A stretch of DNA of 64,000 bases from Bauldia sp. (lineage in GTDB: Bacteria; Pseudomonadota; Alphaproteobacteria; Rhizobiales; Kaistiaceae), in assembly GCA_037200845.1 (NCBI GenBank), contig JBBCGQ010000001.1, forward strand, positions 3,027,001 through 3,091,000. Direction: 5' to 3'. Below are positions 40,250 through 49,016 of the stretch, piece by piece; within the stretch, counting starts at the first letter, position 1; the number at the start of each line of letters is the position of its first letter. Made by a program: the position numbers and the translations under genes. A model generated the notes under the pieces. It did not search any database. It saw only the letters and a list, made by a program, of their open reading frames with translations, and was not told the origin of the DNA.

Positions 40250-41518
40250 GTGAATCACTTCCACTACCGCGCCGGCGTGCTCCACGCCGAAGACGTGCCC
40301 CTGCCCGAAATCGCCGATGCGGTGGGCACGCCGTTCTATTGCTATTCCACGGCGACGCTCAGCCGTCATTATCGCGTGTTCACCGAGGCGCTCGCCGGGC
40401 TCGATACGCTGGTCTGCTACGCCGCGAAGGCGAACTCCAACCAGTCGGTGATCGCGACCTTCGTCAAGGAGGGCGCCGGCATCGACGTCGTCTCCGAGGG
40501 CGAGCTCCGCCGTGCGCTCGCCGCCGGCGCGCCGCCCGACCGCATCGTCTTCTCCGGCGTCGCCAAGACGGCGCGTGAAATCGCCTTCGCGCTCGATACC
40601 GGCATCCTCTGCTTCAACGTCGAGTCGGAGCCGGAGCTGGAGCGCATCTCCGAGATCGCCGCCGCCAAGGGCGCCACCGCCGCGATCGCCATCCGCATCA
40701 ACCCCGACGTCGACGCCAGGACCCACGCCAAGATCACCACCGGCAAGGCCGAGAACAAGTTCGGCATCCCCTACGCCCGCGCCCGCGACGTCTACGCCCG
40801 CGCGGCCGAGTTGCCCGGCATCCGCATCTCCGGCGTAGACATGCACATCGGCAGCCAGATCACCGACCTCGCGCCCTTCGACGCCGCTTACGGCCTCCTC
40901 GCCGACCTCGTCCGCGACCTGCGCGCCGAGGGCCACGAGATTGATCACGTCGACGCCGGCGGCGGCCTCGGCATTCCCTACCGCCTCGACGATCCGCCGC
41001 CGCCCGACCCCAAGGCCTACGCCGAAATCATCCGCCGCCGCCTCGGCAACCTCGGCGCCCGCATCTTGTTCGAGCCCGGCCGCCTGTTCGTCGGCAACGC
41101 CGGCATCCTCGTTGCCGAGGTCGTCTACGTGAAGCGGGGCGGCGCCAAGACCTTCGTCATCGTCGACGCCGGCATGAACGATCTCATCCGCCCGACGCTG
41201 TACGAAGCCTGGCACGACATCCGCCCGGTCACTGACCCCGAAGACAAGGCGAAGACCGTCGTCGCGGACGTCGTCGGCGGCATCTGCGAGACCGGCGACT
41301 ACCTCGCGCTCGGCCGCACGATCGCCGCGGTGGAATCGGGCGACCTGATCGCGGTGATGACCGCCGGCGCCTACGGCGCGGTGCAGGGCTCGACCTACAA
41401 CTCAAAGACACTGGCGCCGGAGATCCTGGTCAACGGCGACAAGTGGGCCGTGGTCCGCCCGCGCCAAAGCTACGACGACCTGATCGGGCTGGACCGCGTC
41501 GCGCCGTGGCTGACGTAG
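40250..41518 (+). CDS. lysA: Diaminopimelate decarboxylase
   Basis: 422-residue PLP enzyme; meso-diaminopimelate to lysine. PLP-binding Lys is K60 in CYAAKANSN; HIGSQITD, DAGGGLGIPY, EPGRLFVGNAG (phosphate binding) and the catalytic Cys in GGICETGDYL complete the site. GTG start at 40250, 16 bases after lptM. A family A repeat follows the stop. Confidence 0.97.
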   Translation: MNHFHYRAGVLHAEDVPLPEIADAVGTPFYCYSTATLSRHYRVFTEALAGLDTLVCYAAKANSNQSVIATFVKEGAGIDVVSEGELRRALAAGAPPDRIVFSGVAKTAREIAFALDTGILCFNVESEPELERISEIAAAKGATAAIAIRINPDVDARTHAKITTGKAENKFGIPYARARDVYARAAELPGIRISGVDMHIGSQITDLAPFDAAYGLLADLVRDLRAEGHEIDHVDAGGGLGIPYRLDDPPPPDPKAYAEIIRRRLGNLGARILFEPGRLFVGNAGILVAEVVYVKRGGAKTFVIVDAGMNDLIRPTLYEAWHDIRPVTDPEDKAKTVVADVVGGICETGDYLALGRTIAAVESGDLIAVMTAGAYGAVQGSTYNSKTLAPEILVNGDKWAVVRPRQSYDDLIGLDRVAPWLT

Positions 41519-41520
41519 CT

Positions 41521-41698
41521 CCCCTCTCCCTTTGTGGGAGAGGGCTCCGCCTCTTGAGAGCGAAGCGAACTAGAGGCGAAGGGTGAGGGGGCACTGGCGG
41601 AGACGGAAAAAAGCGCGAGGAGCGCCCCCTCACCCTCTTTCTCTAGTCTCGCTTCGCTCGCCAAGAGAAAGCGCCCTCTCCCACAAGAGGAGAGGGAA
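41521..41698. repeat. Family A palindromic repeat (full length)
   Basis: 178 bp element between lysA and the DUF4175 gene: outer arms CCCCTCTCCCTTTGTGGGAG and CTCTCCCACAAGAGGAGAGG, inner arms AGGGTGAGGGGGC and GCCCCCTCACCCT, with a GAGCGAAGCGA pair. It would fold into a long hairpin. It may help end lysA transcription; no U-run is present. Confidence 0.9.
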
Positions 41699-41804
41699 GG
41701 AGGCCCGGCCTCCCCCAATCGTGATCCACACCCCCGCCTGACGCCTCGCTTTCCCCCGACTCTGTGTTAGCTTTCCCTCGGGCGGGGGCGAAGACGGATT
41801 GGCG

Positions 41805-44303
41805 ATGACCGATTCCGATCAAGGCCGGATACCCTCAGGCGCGGAGGCGGATGCGCGCATCCGCATCGACCGCGCCGTCGGCCGCGCGCGCCTCAACCTG
41901 ATCTGGGAAGCCGTCTGGCCGCGCGTCGCGCCGATCGTCGCGCTCGCCGGCCTGTTCGCCGCGCTGTCGTGGTTCGGCCTCTGGCGCCTCACCTCGACGC
42001 CGGCGCGCTACGCCATCCTCGCCGCCTTCGCGCTGGCGCTCATCTACTACGTCGTCCGCCTCGTCCGCTTCGCGTGGCCGACGCGCGCTGCCGCCTTCGC
42101 CCGCGTCGAGCAGGCGACCGGCGCACCGCATCGCCCGGCGACGTCTTTTTCCGACACCATGGCGACCGGAACCGGCGACCCGATGGCCGAGGCGCTGTGG
42201 CTGGCGCACCGCCGGCGCCTGCTCGCCGCCATGGATCGCCTGCGCGCCGGCGTGCCCGCGCCGCGCCTGACGCACCGCGATCCGCTAGCGCTCCGTTTCC
42301 TGGTGCTGCTTCTCGCCGTTGTCGGCTTCTTCGTCGCCGGCGGCGAACGCCTAGATCGCATCGGCGAAGCCTTCCAGGACGGCGAGCCGGCGGCCGCCAC
42401 CGTCGCCCGCATCGATGCCTGGGTGACGCCGCCGGCCTACACCGGCCGCCCGCCGATATTCCTCACCGGCGACGCCGCCAAGCCCAGCGGCACCGAATAC
42501 GCCGTGCCGACCGGCAGCATCGTGACGGTCCGCACCGGCGGCAGCCACGACCTCGACGTCCTCGCCGCCAACGCCAGGATCGCGCCGACCGTCGCCGCCA
42601 AGACGGCGACCGCCGACGGCGCCGAGCCGCCGCTGGAGCATCAGGTGAAGCTCACCGCCGCGACCAGCGTCGAGGTGAAGAAGGGCAGCCGCGAGATCTC
42701 CGCCTGGCGCTTCACCGTCCAGCCCGACAATCCGCCGGCGATCGCGCTCGTCGGCGAGCCGAAGGTCGCCGAGAGCGGCGCGCTCCATCTCACTTATTCG
42801 CTGGAGGACGACTACGGCGTCGTCACCGCCTTCGGCGAGTTCGCGCCCGGCGATAGCGACAAGAGCGCCGCCGGCGTCCGCCCGCTCTACGAGGCGCCGG
42901 CCCTGCCCCTGTCGCTGCCGCAACTGCGCACGCGCAAGGGCCAGGGCGACACGACACGCGACCTCACCGCTCACCCGTGGGCCGGCGCCAAGGTCAAGCT
43001 GACGCTGGTTGCCCGCGACGAGGCCGGGCAGGAAGGCCGCAGCGCGCCGATCGAGGTGACGCTACCCTCACGCAAGTTCGTCAATCCCCTCGCCCGCGCC
43101 GTGGTCGAGCAGCGCGGCCGCCTGGCGCTCGACGCCAACGCGCAGGATGGCGTCGCCGACGCGCTCGACGCGCTGACCATGGCGCCCGAGGATCACATGC
43201 AGTCGAAAGACTACCTGATGATGCGGAGCGCCTATCACCGGCTGGTCGATGCGCGCAGCGACGACGAACTCCGCGGCGTCGTCGATTATCTCTGGACCAT
43301 CGCGCTGGGTCTCGAGGATCAGGGCGCCTCGCTCGCCGCCGAGCAACTGCGCGCCGCGCAAGACGCGCTGCGGAAGGCATTGGAGAACAACGCCTCCGAC
43401 GAGGAGATCGCCAAGCTGACGCAAGAACTGCGAGACGCGATGCAGAAATTCCTGCAGGCGCTCGCCGAGCAGGCGCAGAAGAATCCGAACGTCGCGCAGT
43501 TGCCGCCGAACGCCGACATCCAGCAGCTCCGCGCGCAGGACCTCGAGCGCATGCTCGACCAGATCGAGAATCTGTCGAAGACCGGCGCCAAGGATGCCGC
43601 CCGCCAGTTGCTCAGCCAGTTGCAGAACATGCTGGAGAACCTGCAGGCCGGCCAGCCGCAGCAGGGCGACCAGGGCCAGCAGCAGGCGATGGAGAATCTC
43701 AATCAGCTCGGCGACATGATCCGCCGGCAGGAAAGTCTGATGAACCAGACCTTCCGCGCCCAACGCGGCCAGTCGCCGGACGGCAAGCCGATGACGCCGG
43801 AAGAGATGCAGCAGGCGCTGAAGGACCTGCAGGCCCAGCAGCAGGCATTGGGCGACCAGCTCCAGAAGCTGATGGAGCAGATGCAGGGCCAGGGCATGGA
43901 CCCGGGCAGCAAGCTCGGCCAGGCCGGCGAATCGATGGGCCGCGCCGGCGATGCGCTCGGCGCCGGGCGTCCCGGCAGCGCCGTCGGCGAGCAGAGTTCC
44001 GCCCTCGATGCGCTACGTCAGGGGGCTCAAGGGCTCGCCCAGCAACTGGCGCAGCAGCAGGGTCAGGGCGGACAGGGCGGGCGCGGCATGCGCACCGGCA
44101 ACAGCGATACGCCGAACTCGGATCCGCTGGGCCGGCCGCGCCGCACCACCGGCGCCGACCTCGGCTCGACCGTCAAGGTTCCCGACGAGATCGATACCCA
44201 GCGCGCGCGCGAGATCCTCGACGCGATTCGCCAGCGGCTCGGCGATGCCTACCGGCCAGAGCTGGAACGCGACTACCTCGAACGCCTGCTCGAGCCCTTC
44301 TAG
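41805..44303 (+). CDS. TIGR02302/DUF4175 family membrane protein
   Basis: 832-residue protein of unknown function conserved in Hyphomicrobiales. Three hydrophobic segments lie near the N terminus (about 45-60, 70-85, 160-175), then a long periplasm-facing region, and a 200-residue Gln- and Leu-rich alpha-helical or disordered zone (about 560-760) with many QQ pairs, ending with RPELERDYLERLLEPF. The Q-rich part suggests protein-protein association. ATG 41805 is preferred to the TTG six bases upstream. Its last 131 bases overlap hpt. Confidence 0.85.
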   Translation: MTDSDQGRIPSGAEADARIRIDRAVGRARLNLIWEAVWPRVAPIVALAGLFAALSWFGLWRLTSTPARYAILAAFALALIYYVVRLVRFAWPTRAAAFARVEQATGAPHRPATSFSDTMATGTGDPMAEALWLAHRRRLLAAMDRLRAGVPAPRLTHRDPLALRFLVLLLAVVGFFVAGGERLDRIGEAFQDGEPAAATVARIDAWVTPPAYTGRPPIFLTGDAAKPSGTEYAVPTGSIVTVRTGGSHDLDVLAANARIAPTVAAKTATADGAEPPLEHQVKLTAATSVEVKKGSREISAWRFTVQPDNPPAIALVGEPKVAESGALHLTYSLEDDYGVVTAFGEFAPGDSDKSAAGVRPLYEAPALPLSLPQLRTRKGQGDTTRDLTAHPWAGAKVKLTLVARDEAGQEGRSAPIEVTLPSRKFVNPLARAVVEQRGRLALDANAQDGVADALDALTMAPEDHMQSKDYLMMRSAYHRLVDARSDDELRGVVDYLWTIALGLEDQGASLAAEQLRAAQDALRKALENNASDEEIAKLTQELRDAMQKFLQALAEQAQKNPNVAQLPPNADIQQLRAQDLERMLDQIENLSKTGAKDAARQLLSQLQNMLENLQAGQPQQGDQGQQQAMENLNQLGDMIRRQESLMNQTFRAQRGQSPDGKPMTPEEMQQALKDLQAQQQALGDQLQKLMEQMQGQGMDPGSKLGQAGESMGRAGDALGAGRPGSAVGEQSSALDALRQGAQGLAQQLAQQQGQGGQGGRGMRTGNSDTPNSDPLGRPRRTTGADLGSTVKVPDEIDTQRAREILDAIRQRLGDAYRPELERDYLERLLEPF

Positions 44304-44847
44304 GCGGTTTGTCCTCGACCACGCCGACATACGGCAGCTCGCGGAACGCATGCGCCACGTCCATGCCGTAGCCGACGACGAAAAGATCAGGCACGACGAA
44401 GCCGACGTGCTCGGCTTTCATCGGCTGCGCCAGCTTGCCCGGCTTCTCGAGCAGCACCGCGACGCCGACCCGCCGCGCCCCGCGCTTCAGCATCAGCTTC
44501 TTGGCGAACGACAGCGTCCGCCCGGATTCGAGGATGTCGTCGATGAGCAGCACGTCGCGCCCGGCGACGTCGCTTTCCACGTCGCGCGTCAGCGTTACCT
44601 TGCCGGTCGACACCGTCCCGGTCTTGTAGCTCGATAGCGAGATGAACTCGACCTCCGGCGCCAGCCCGGCATCGTGCAGCGCGCGGATGAGATCGGCGGC
44701 GAACACGAAGCTGCCCTTGAGCACCGACACGACCAGCAGGTTTTCATAACCGGCGGCGGCGATCTCGGCGGCGAGCGTCAGATTGCGGGCAGCAATCGCC
44801 TCAGCGTCAAACAGGACGCGGAGCGTCCGGCCCCTCACCTTCGGCAT
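44173..44847 (-). CDS. hpt: Hypoxanthine phosphoribosyltransferase with long C-terminal extension
   Basis: Salvages hypoxanthine and guanine with PRPP. The PRPP-binding loop is VLLIDDILESGRT, the metal and base motifs include VLKGSFVFAADLIR and LFVVGYGMD, and the family ends near LPYVGVVE at residue 177. The reading frame continues for about 45 residues rich in Arg (to 224), antisense to the 3' end of the DUF4175 gene (131-base overlap). ATG 44847 with GAAGGGA upstream overlaps the preceding gene's stop (TGATG). Confidence 0.93.
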   Translation of the reverse strand: MPKVRGRTLRVLFDAEAIAARNLTLAAEIAAAGYENLLVVSVLKGSFVFAADLIRALHDAGLAPEVEFISLSSYKTGTVSTGKVTLTRDVESDVAGRDVLLIDDILESGRTLSFAKKLMLKRGARRVGVAVLLEKPGKLAQPMKAEHVGFVVPDLFVVGYGMDVAHAFRELPYVGVVEDKPPRRARAGVRGSRVPALAGRHRRAAGESRRGSRARAGYRSRREP

Positions 44848-45521
44848 CAGATCCCTTCGCGGGCTGCGAGATCGAGGGTGACTTGTGCCGCATCCGGTGG
44901 GGGAGAAGCAAGCGCGCTGCGAAAGCCAATCGACTTGCCGGGCCCGAGTCCCGCAACCGCAGGTTCGACCAGCCACGACGACACCGGATCGCCCGACGGC
45001 GAGCGCAGCGTGATGCGGATGGCGGGCAAGGCAATGTCGGTGGCTGAACGGTTGACGATCTCGCCCTCGACCACGAGCGTGCTGCCGTTCCGGAGGTGCA
45101 GCGTCTCGCTGTGGATGCTGGTGAATTCCAGCGCCGAAACTTCGTCCGGCAATCCGCCCGGCAGCGCCGCGAGGATGGGCGAGCGGAGCAGCACAATCGC
45201 CACCAGCGCGCCGAGCACCGTGGCGCCGATCTTCCAGCCGCGCCAGTCGCGCTTCGGCGGCGCCGGGGCCGCCGGCACCGGCAACCGCGTGCGCTTCGCC
45301 GACCGCCCGAAACCCGGCCCGACGTGCTCGATCACCAGCGCATCGACGATGTCGCTGGCGTCCATCCGCTCGATCGGCTTCCGCGCATAGGGATCGGCGT
45401 CGAACACCCGCGCCAGCCAGCGCGTCCCGCAAGCCTTGCAGCGCACCATCGCCCCGTCGGCACCGACATCTTCGGCGGAAAGCGGCGCGATGGTCGCGCA
45501 CTGGGGGCAGCGAACGGTCAT
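44847..45521 (-). CDS. MJ0042 zinc-ribbon domain protein with membrane anchor
   Basis: 224 residues: N-terminal zinc ribbon with CPQC and CKACG (residues about 5-34), basic linker, one membrane segment (IGATVLGALVAIVLL), then an extracytoplasmic DUF3426-like beta domain (about 120-215; LVVEGEIVNRSATDIALPAIRITLRS). This architecture is common in alphaproteobacteria next to hpt and FtsE. ATG 45521 starts MTVRCPQC directly before the ribbon; a longer frame from 45620 covers a repeat and is rejected. Confidence 0.85.
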   Translation of the reverse strand: MTVRCPQCATIAPLSAEDVGADGAMVRCKACGTRWLARVFDADPYARKPIERMDASDIVDALVIEHVGPGFGRSAKRTRLPVPAAPAPPKRDWRGWKIGATVLGALVAIVLLRSPILAALPGGLPDEVSALEFTSIHSETLHLRNGSTLVVEGEIVNRSATDIALPAIRITLRSPSGDPVSSWLVEPAVAGLGPGKSIGFRSALASPPPDAAQVTLDLAAREGI

Positions 45522-45570
45522 GTCCGGCAAGGTAGGGGGTGATTGGTTAACGGGGTGGTAACTCCCCGCC

Positions 45571-45666
45571 CTTCCGCTTTCCCCGCGTAGGCGGGGATCC
45601 AGGAGCCTCGACACACCCAATCCGGAATTGGGACCTGGATCCCCGCCTTCGCGGGGAAAGCGGAAG
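45571..45666. repeat. Family C inverted repeat pair
   Basis: CTTCCGCTTTCCCCGCG...GGATCCAGG on the left and CCTGGATCCCCGCC...CGCGGGGAAAGCGGAAG on the right form a nearly perfect 96-bp inverted repeat in the 294-base gap between the zinc-ribbon gene and ftsE. Partly related units occur at 60518-60608 and 63557-63730. Confidence 0.88.
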
Positions 45667-45815
45667 ATGCGCCGGACGCGGGTAACTTCGAGGGCATGCC
45701 CATGGCGAGGAATGCCCCGCCCTTGCCTTGATCCCGTGGTGATCGTTAACAGAGGCTTAGCCGGCCGCGGACGAGAGTCCGGCTCAGCCTAAGGGCGGGA
45801 CGTGAGGCAACAGAC

Positions 45816-46475
45816 TTGATCCGCTTTGAGAACGTCGGCCTGCGCTACGGGGTGGGCCCCGAGGTGCTGCGCGACCTCTCCTTCGAGATCGGGCCGAAGT
45901 CGTTCCAGTTCCTGACCGGACCGTCGGGCGCCGGCAAGACGTCGCTGATCCGCCTGTTCTTCCTGGCGCTCCGCCCGACGCGCGGCCTCATCTCGGTCTT
46001 CGGCCGCGAGGTCTCCGGCATCGCGAAATCCGAGATGCCGGCCTTCCGCCGCCGCATCGGCGTTGTCTTCCAGGATTTCCGCCTGCTCGATCACCTGACC
46101 ACGTTCGAGAACGTCGCGCTGCCCTTTCGCGTTCTCGGCCGCGAGGAGCCGTCCTACCGCGCCGACGTGATTGACCTGCTCCGCTGGGTCGGCCTCGGCG
46201 ACCGCATGCACGCCTTCCCGCCAATTCTTTCCGGCGGCGAGAAGCAGCGCGCCGCGATCGCCCGCGCCCTCATCACCAAGCCCGAAATCCTGCTCGCCGA
46301 TGAGCCGACCGGCAACGTCGACCCGCCGCTCGCCAAGCGGCTGATGCGTCTGTTCATCGAGTTGAACAAGCTCGGCACCTCGGTCGTCATCGCGACTCAC
46401 GACATCAACCTGATGAATCAGTTCGAGGCCCGCCGCCTCGTCCTCGAGGACGGGCGGTTGACGATCTATGACTGA
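45816..46475 (+). CDS. ftsE: Cell division ATP-binding protein FtsE
   Basis: 219-residue ATPase that, with FtsX, controls septal peptidoglycan hydrolysis. Walker A GPSGAGKTS at residues 35-43; VFQDFRLLDHLT is the FtsE-typical Q-loop; signature LSGGEKQRAAIARAL; Walker B ILLADEPTGNVD; H-loop IATHDIN. TTG start at 45816 with GAGG 7-8 bases upstream. FtsX overlaps by 8 bases. No in-frame ATG precedes it. Confidence 0.95.
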   Translation: MIRFENVGLRYGVGPEVLRDLSFEIGPKSFQFLTGPSGAGKTSLIRLFFLALRPTRGLISVFGREVSGIAKSEMPAFRRRIGVVFQDFRLLDHLTTFENVALPFRVLGREEPSYRADVIDLLRWVGLGDRMHAFPPILSGGEKQRAAIARALITKPEILLADEPTGNVDPPLAKRLMRLFIELNKLGTSVVIATHDINLMNQFEARRLVLEDGRLTIYD

Positions 46476-47433
46476 CACCGAGCTCGCCCACAAAATTCAG
46501 GTCGCGAGTTTCCGCCGCCAGGCGCGGCAGGGAACCTCGAAGCCGAACCAGCTCGTGCCCGCCGGCACCGTCGCCGGCAACGCGCTCACCGTCGTCATCG
46601 CCATCATGAGCTTCCTCGCCTGCCTGACGCTGGGCGCCGTGACACTGGTCCGCGACGCCTCGCGCGACTGGCAGCTCGACATCCAGCGCGAGGTGACCAT
46701 CCAGGTCCGCCCCATCGACGGCGTCGATCTCGACACCGAATCCGCCAAGGCCGCCGCCCTCGCCCGCCAGACGGCCGGCGTCTCCGGCGTCGAGGTGCTG
46801 AGCGCCAAGGAAAATGCCGCGCTGCTCGAGCCGTGGCTGGGCGCCGGCCTCGACCTCACCGACCTGCCCATCCCCCGCCTCGTCGTCGTCCGCCTATCCG
46901 ACCAGAACGCGGTGAACCTCACCGACCTCGCCGCCCGCCTCCAGATGCAGGTGCGCGGCGCCTCCCTCGACGATCACCGCGCCTGGGCCTCGCGTCTCCA
47001 ATCGATGGCCAACGCCACCGTCATCGCCGGCCTCGGCATCCTGTCGCTGGTCTTCGTCGCCACGGTTCTGTCCGTCGTCTTCGCCACGCGCGGCGCCATG
47101 GCGGCGAACGGCGTCGTCGTCTCCGTGCTCCATCTCTGCGGCGCCGAGGATGGCTTCATCGCGCGCGAGTTTCAGCGTCACTTCCTGCTGCTCGGATTGC
47201 GCGGCGGCATGATCGGCGCGGCCATCGCCGGCGTGCTTTTCGCGCTCCTGAGTTTCCTCATCGCGCCCTCGATGCGCGGCACCGACACCGACCAGGTCTC
47301 CGCCCTCTTCGGCCATTTCGCCGTCGGCCCGATCGGCTACTTCGGCGCCCTCGGCATTGCGTTCCTGGTAGCCGTGATGACGGCGCTGACCTCGCGTCTC
47401 ACCGTCTATCAGCACCTCGCCGATGGTGATTGA
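46468..47433 (+). CDS. ftsX: Cell division protein FtsX
   Basis: 321-residue membrane partner of FtsE. First hydrophobic segment near ALTVVIAIMSFLACLTLG, a periplasmic domain of about 100 residues, then three further segments; C terminus LTSRLTVYQHLADGD. Overlaps ftsE by 8 bases. YdcF and PlsC genes follow, the usual alphaproteobacterial arrangement. Confidence 0.93.
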   Translation: MTDTELAHKIQVASFRRQARQGTSKPNQLVPAGTVAGNALTVVIAIMSFLACLTLGAVTLVRDASRDWQLDIQREVTIQVRPIDGVDLDTESAKAAALARQTAGVSGVEVLSAKENAALLEPWLGAGLDLTDLPIPRLVVVRLSDQNAVNLTDLAARLQMQVRGASLDDHRAWASRLQSMANATVIAGLGILSLVFVATVLSVVFATRGAMAANGVVVSVLHLCGAEDGFIAREFQRHFLLLGLRGGMIGAAIAGVLFALLSFLIAPSMRGTDTDQVSALFGHFAVGPIGYFGALGIAFLVAVMTALTSRLTVYQHLADGD

Positions 47434-47475
47434 GGTGCCTTACAACCTCCGCATTAGCCCGGAACTACACAAGCG

Positions 47476-48177
47476 ATGACCGATGTTGTACGGGATCGCA
47501 AAGACGACGCGGCCGGCGCGAGGGCGCCGGAAAATCTGGATTCGCCGATGCGCGGTTTCGCCAGGCTGACACGCGGCATTCTGCTCCTCGCCGGGGCGGT
47601 CGCGGTCGCGCTTGTCGTCGGCTTCATCGCCTTTGCGGTCGGCATCGCCGGCGCCGCGCCGCCCGCCGATCCCCACGCCGAGGGCATCGTCGTCTTGACC
47701 GGCGGCAGCGCCCGCATCGACGGCGCCCTCCGCCTGCTTGCCGACCATCGCGCCTCGCGCCTGCTCATCTCCGGCGTCAATCCCGCCGTCGGCACCGAGG
47801 CGATCGCCGGCACGCTCGACACCGACCTCGACGCGGTGCTCGCCTGCTGCGTCGACCTCGGCCACACCGCGCGCGACACCATCGGCAACGCCACCGAGAC
47901 GCGCGACTGGGCCGCCGGCCACCGCTACACGTCGCTGATCGTCGTCACCAGCGCCTACCACATGCCGCGCTCGCTGGCCGAATTGCATGACGCCATGCCG
48001 CAGGTGAAGCTGATCGCCTACCCGGTCTCCAATCCCGAGCTGCACCTCGCCGAATGGTGGGGCAATTCCGAAGCCTTCGGCCTGCTCGTGCGCGAGTACG
48101 GCAAGTACCTGCTCACCGCCGCGCGCCTCGCCATCGCGCCGTCGCCGGCCGCGCCGACCAGCCTGGCCGGCACCTGA
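47476..48177 (+). CDS. YdcF-like (DUF218) protein
   Basis: 233 residues with one N-terminal membrane segment (LLLAGAVAVALVVGFIAFAVG) and a DUF218/YdcF domain: VVLTGGSARIDGALRLL, NATETRDWA, and TSAYHMPRSLAEL are the conserved blocks. ElyC/SanA-type relatives affect envelope permeability; the exact role is unknown. Overlaps plsC by one base (TGATG). Confidence 0.88.
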   Translation: MTDVVRDRKDDAAGARAPENLDSPMRGFARLTRGILLLAGAVAVALVVGFIAFAVGIAGAAPPADPHAEGIVVLTGGSARIDGALRLLADHRASRLLISGVNPAVGTEAIAGTLDTDLDAVLACCVDLGHTARDTIGNATETRDWAAGHRYTSLIVVTSAYHMPRSLAELHDAMPQVKLIAYPVSNPELHLAEWWGNSEAFGLLVREYGKYLLTAARLAIAPSPAAPTSLAGT

Positions 48178-48911
48178 TGATCGTCGTCCGCTCGCTCCTC
48201 TTCCAGATCGCGTTTTACGTCGTGACCGCGATCATGCTGATCGCCAGCGCGCCGATATTCATCTTCGGCTCGCAAGAAGCCGGCATGGGCGTCGTCCGCA
48301 ACTGGGCGCGGGTGTGCACCTTCCTGCACGCCAAGATCGCCGGCGGCGCACTGGAACTGCGCGGCGTCGAGAATCTGCCGAAAGGCGCGGCGCTGGTCGC
48401 CTCGAAGCATCAGTCGGCGTTCGAGACGTTCGCGCTGATCCCGCTCTTGCGTAATCCGACCATCGTCATGAAGCAGTCGATACGCGGCTACCCGATCTTC
48501 GGCCCGTACACGGTGAAGACCGGCATGATCCACGTCGACCGCGAGGGCAAGACCGCGGCGCTGCGGGCGCTCTCCGATCGCGCCCGCGAGGAGGCTGCCA
48601 AGGAGCGCGAGATCATCATCTTTCCGGAAGGCACGCGCCGCCCCCCCGATGCCCCGCCCGACTACCAGACCGGCGTCGCGCTCCTCTACCGGACGCTGAA
48701 CATCCCGGTCGTGCCGGTCGCGCTGAATTCCGGCGTCGTCTGGCCGCGTAACAGCTTCCTCCACTATCCCGGCAAGATCGTCATCGAATTTCTGCCCGCG
48801 ATCCCGCCGGGCCTCGACTCGCGCGCCTTTCTGACGCGCCTGCAGGACAGCATCGAGACCGCCTCCCGCCGTCTCGTCGCCGAAGGCCGCGCCGCGCGGA
48901 AGGCGTCCTGA
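48177..48911 (+). CDS. plsC: 1-acyl-sn-glycerol-3-phosphate acyltransferase (PlsC)
   Basis: 244-residue membrane-bound acyltransferase of phospholipid synthesis. The catalytic HX4D box appears as HQSAFE, that is HX4E, and the substrate-binding box FPEGTRR is intact. A single membrane segment is at the N terminus. Asp-to-Glu in the box is a mild change that some PlsC homologues show; activity is likely but unproven. ATG overlaps the ydcF-like stop. Confidence 0.9.
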   Translation: MIVVRSLLFQIAFYVVTAIMLIASAPIFIFGSQEAGMGVVRNWARVCTFLHAKIAGGALELRGVENLPKGAALVASKHQSAFETFALIPLLRNPTIVMKQSIRGYPIFGPYTVKTGMIHVDREGKTAALRALSDRAREEAAKEREIIIFPEGTRRPPDAPPDYQTGVALLYRTLNIPVVPVALNSGVVWPRNSFLHYPGKIVIEFLPAIPPGLDSRAFLTRLQDSIETASRRLVAEGRAARKAS

Positions 48912-48980
48912 GAGGCGTCGTCCTCTGACTCGATTACGTCAAAATCCGACTCTTTTTTCGGCGCGATTTCATGAGATCAC

Positions 48981-49014
48981 TTGCCTGCCAACAACAAATG
49001 TTCTATGTTTGTTC
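48981..49014 (+). promoter_or_regulatory. Promoter with LexA box (GTTC-N7-GTTC)
   Basis: GTTC at 49000-49003 and GTTC at 49011-49014 with exactly seven bases between them is the consensus alphaproteobacterial LexA operator. It overlaps a possible -10 (TATGTT, 49004-49009), which is 17 bases from a -35-like TTGCCT (48981-48986). Transcription would start near 49016-49017, at the ATG of the next gene, so the mRNA would be leaderless and repressed by LexA. Confidence 0.65.
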
Positions 49015-49016
49015 TC

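Noticed and set aside
48981-49016. TTG start at 48981 for the small LexA-box gene
   Set aside because: The stretch serves better as promoter and operator, and codons there are unlike the rest of the gene.
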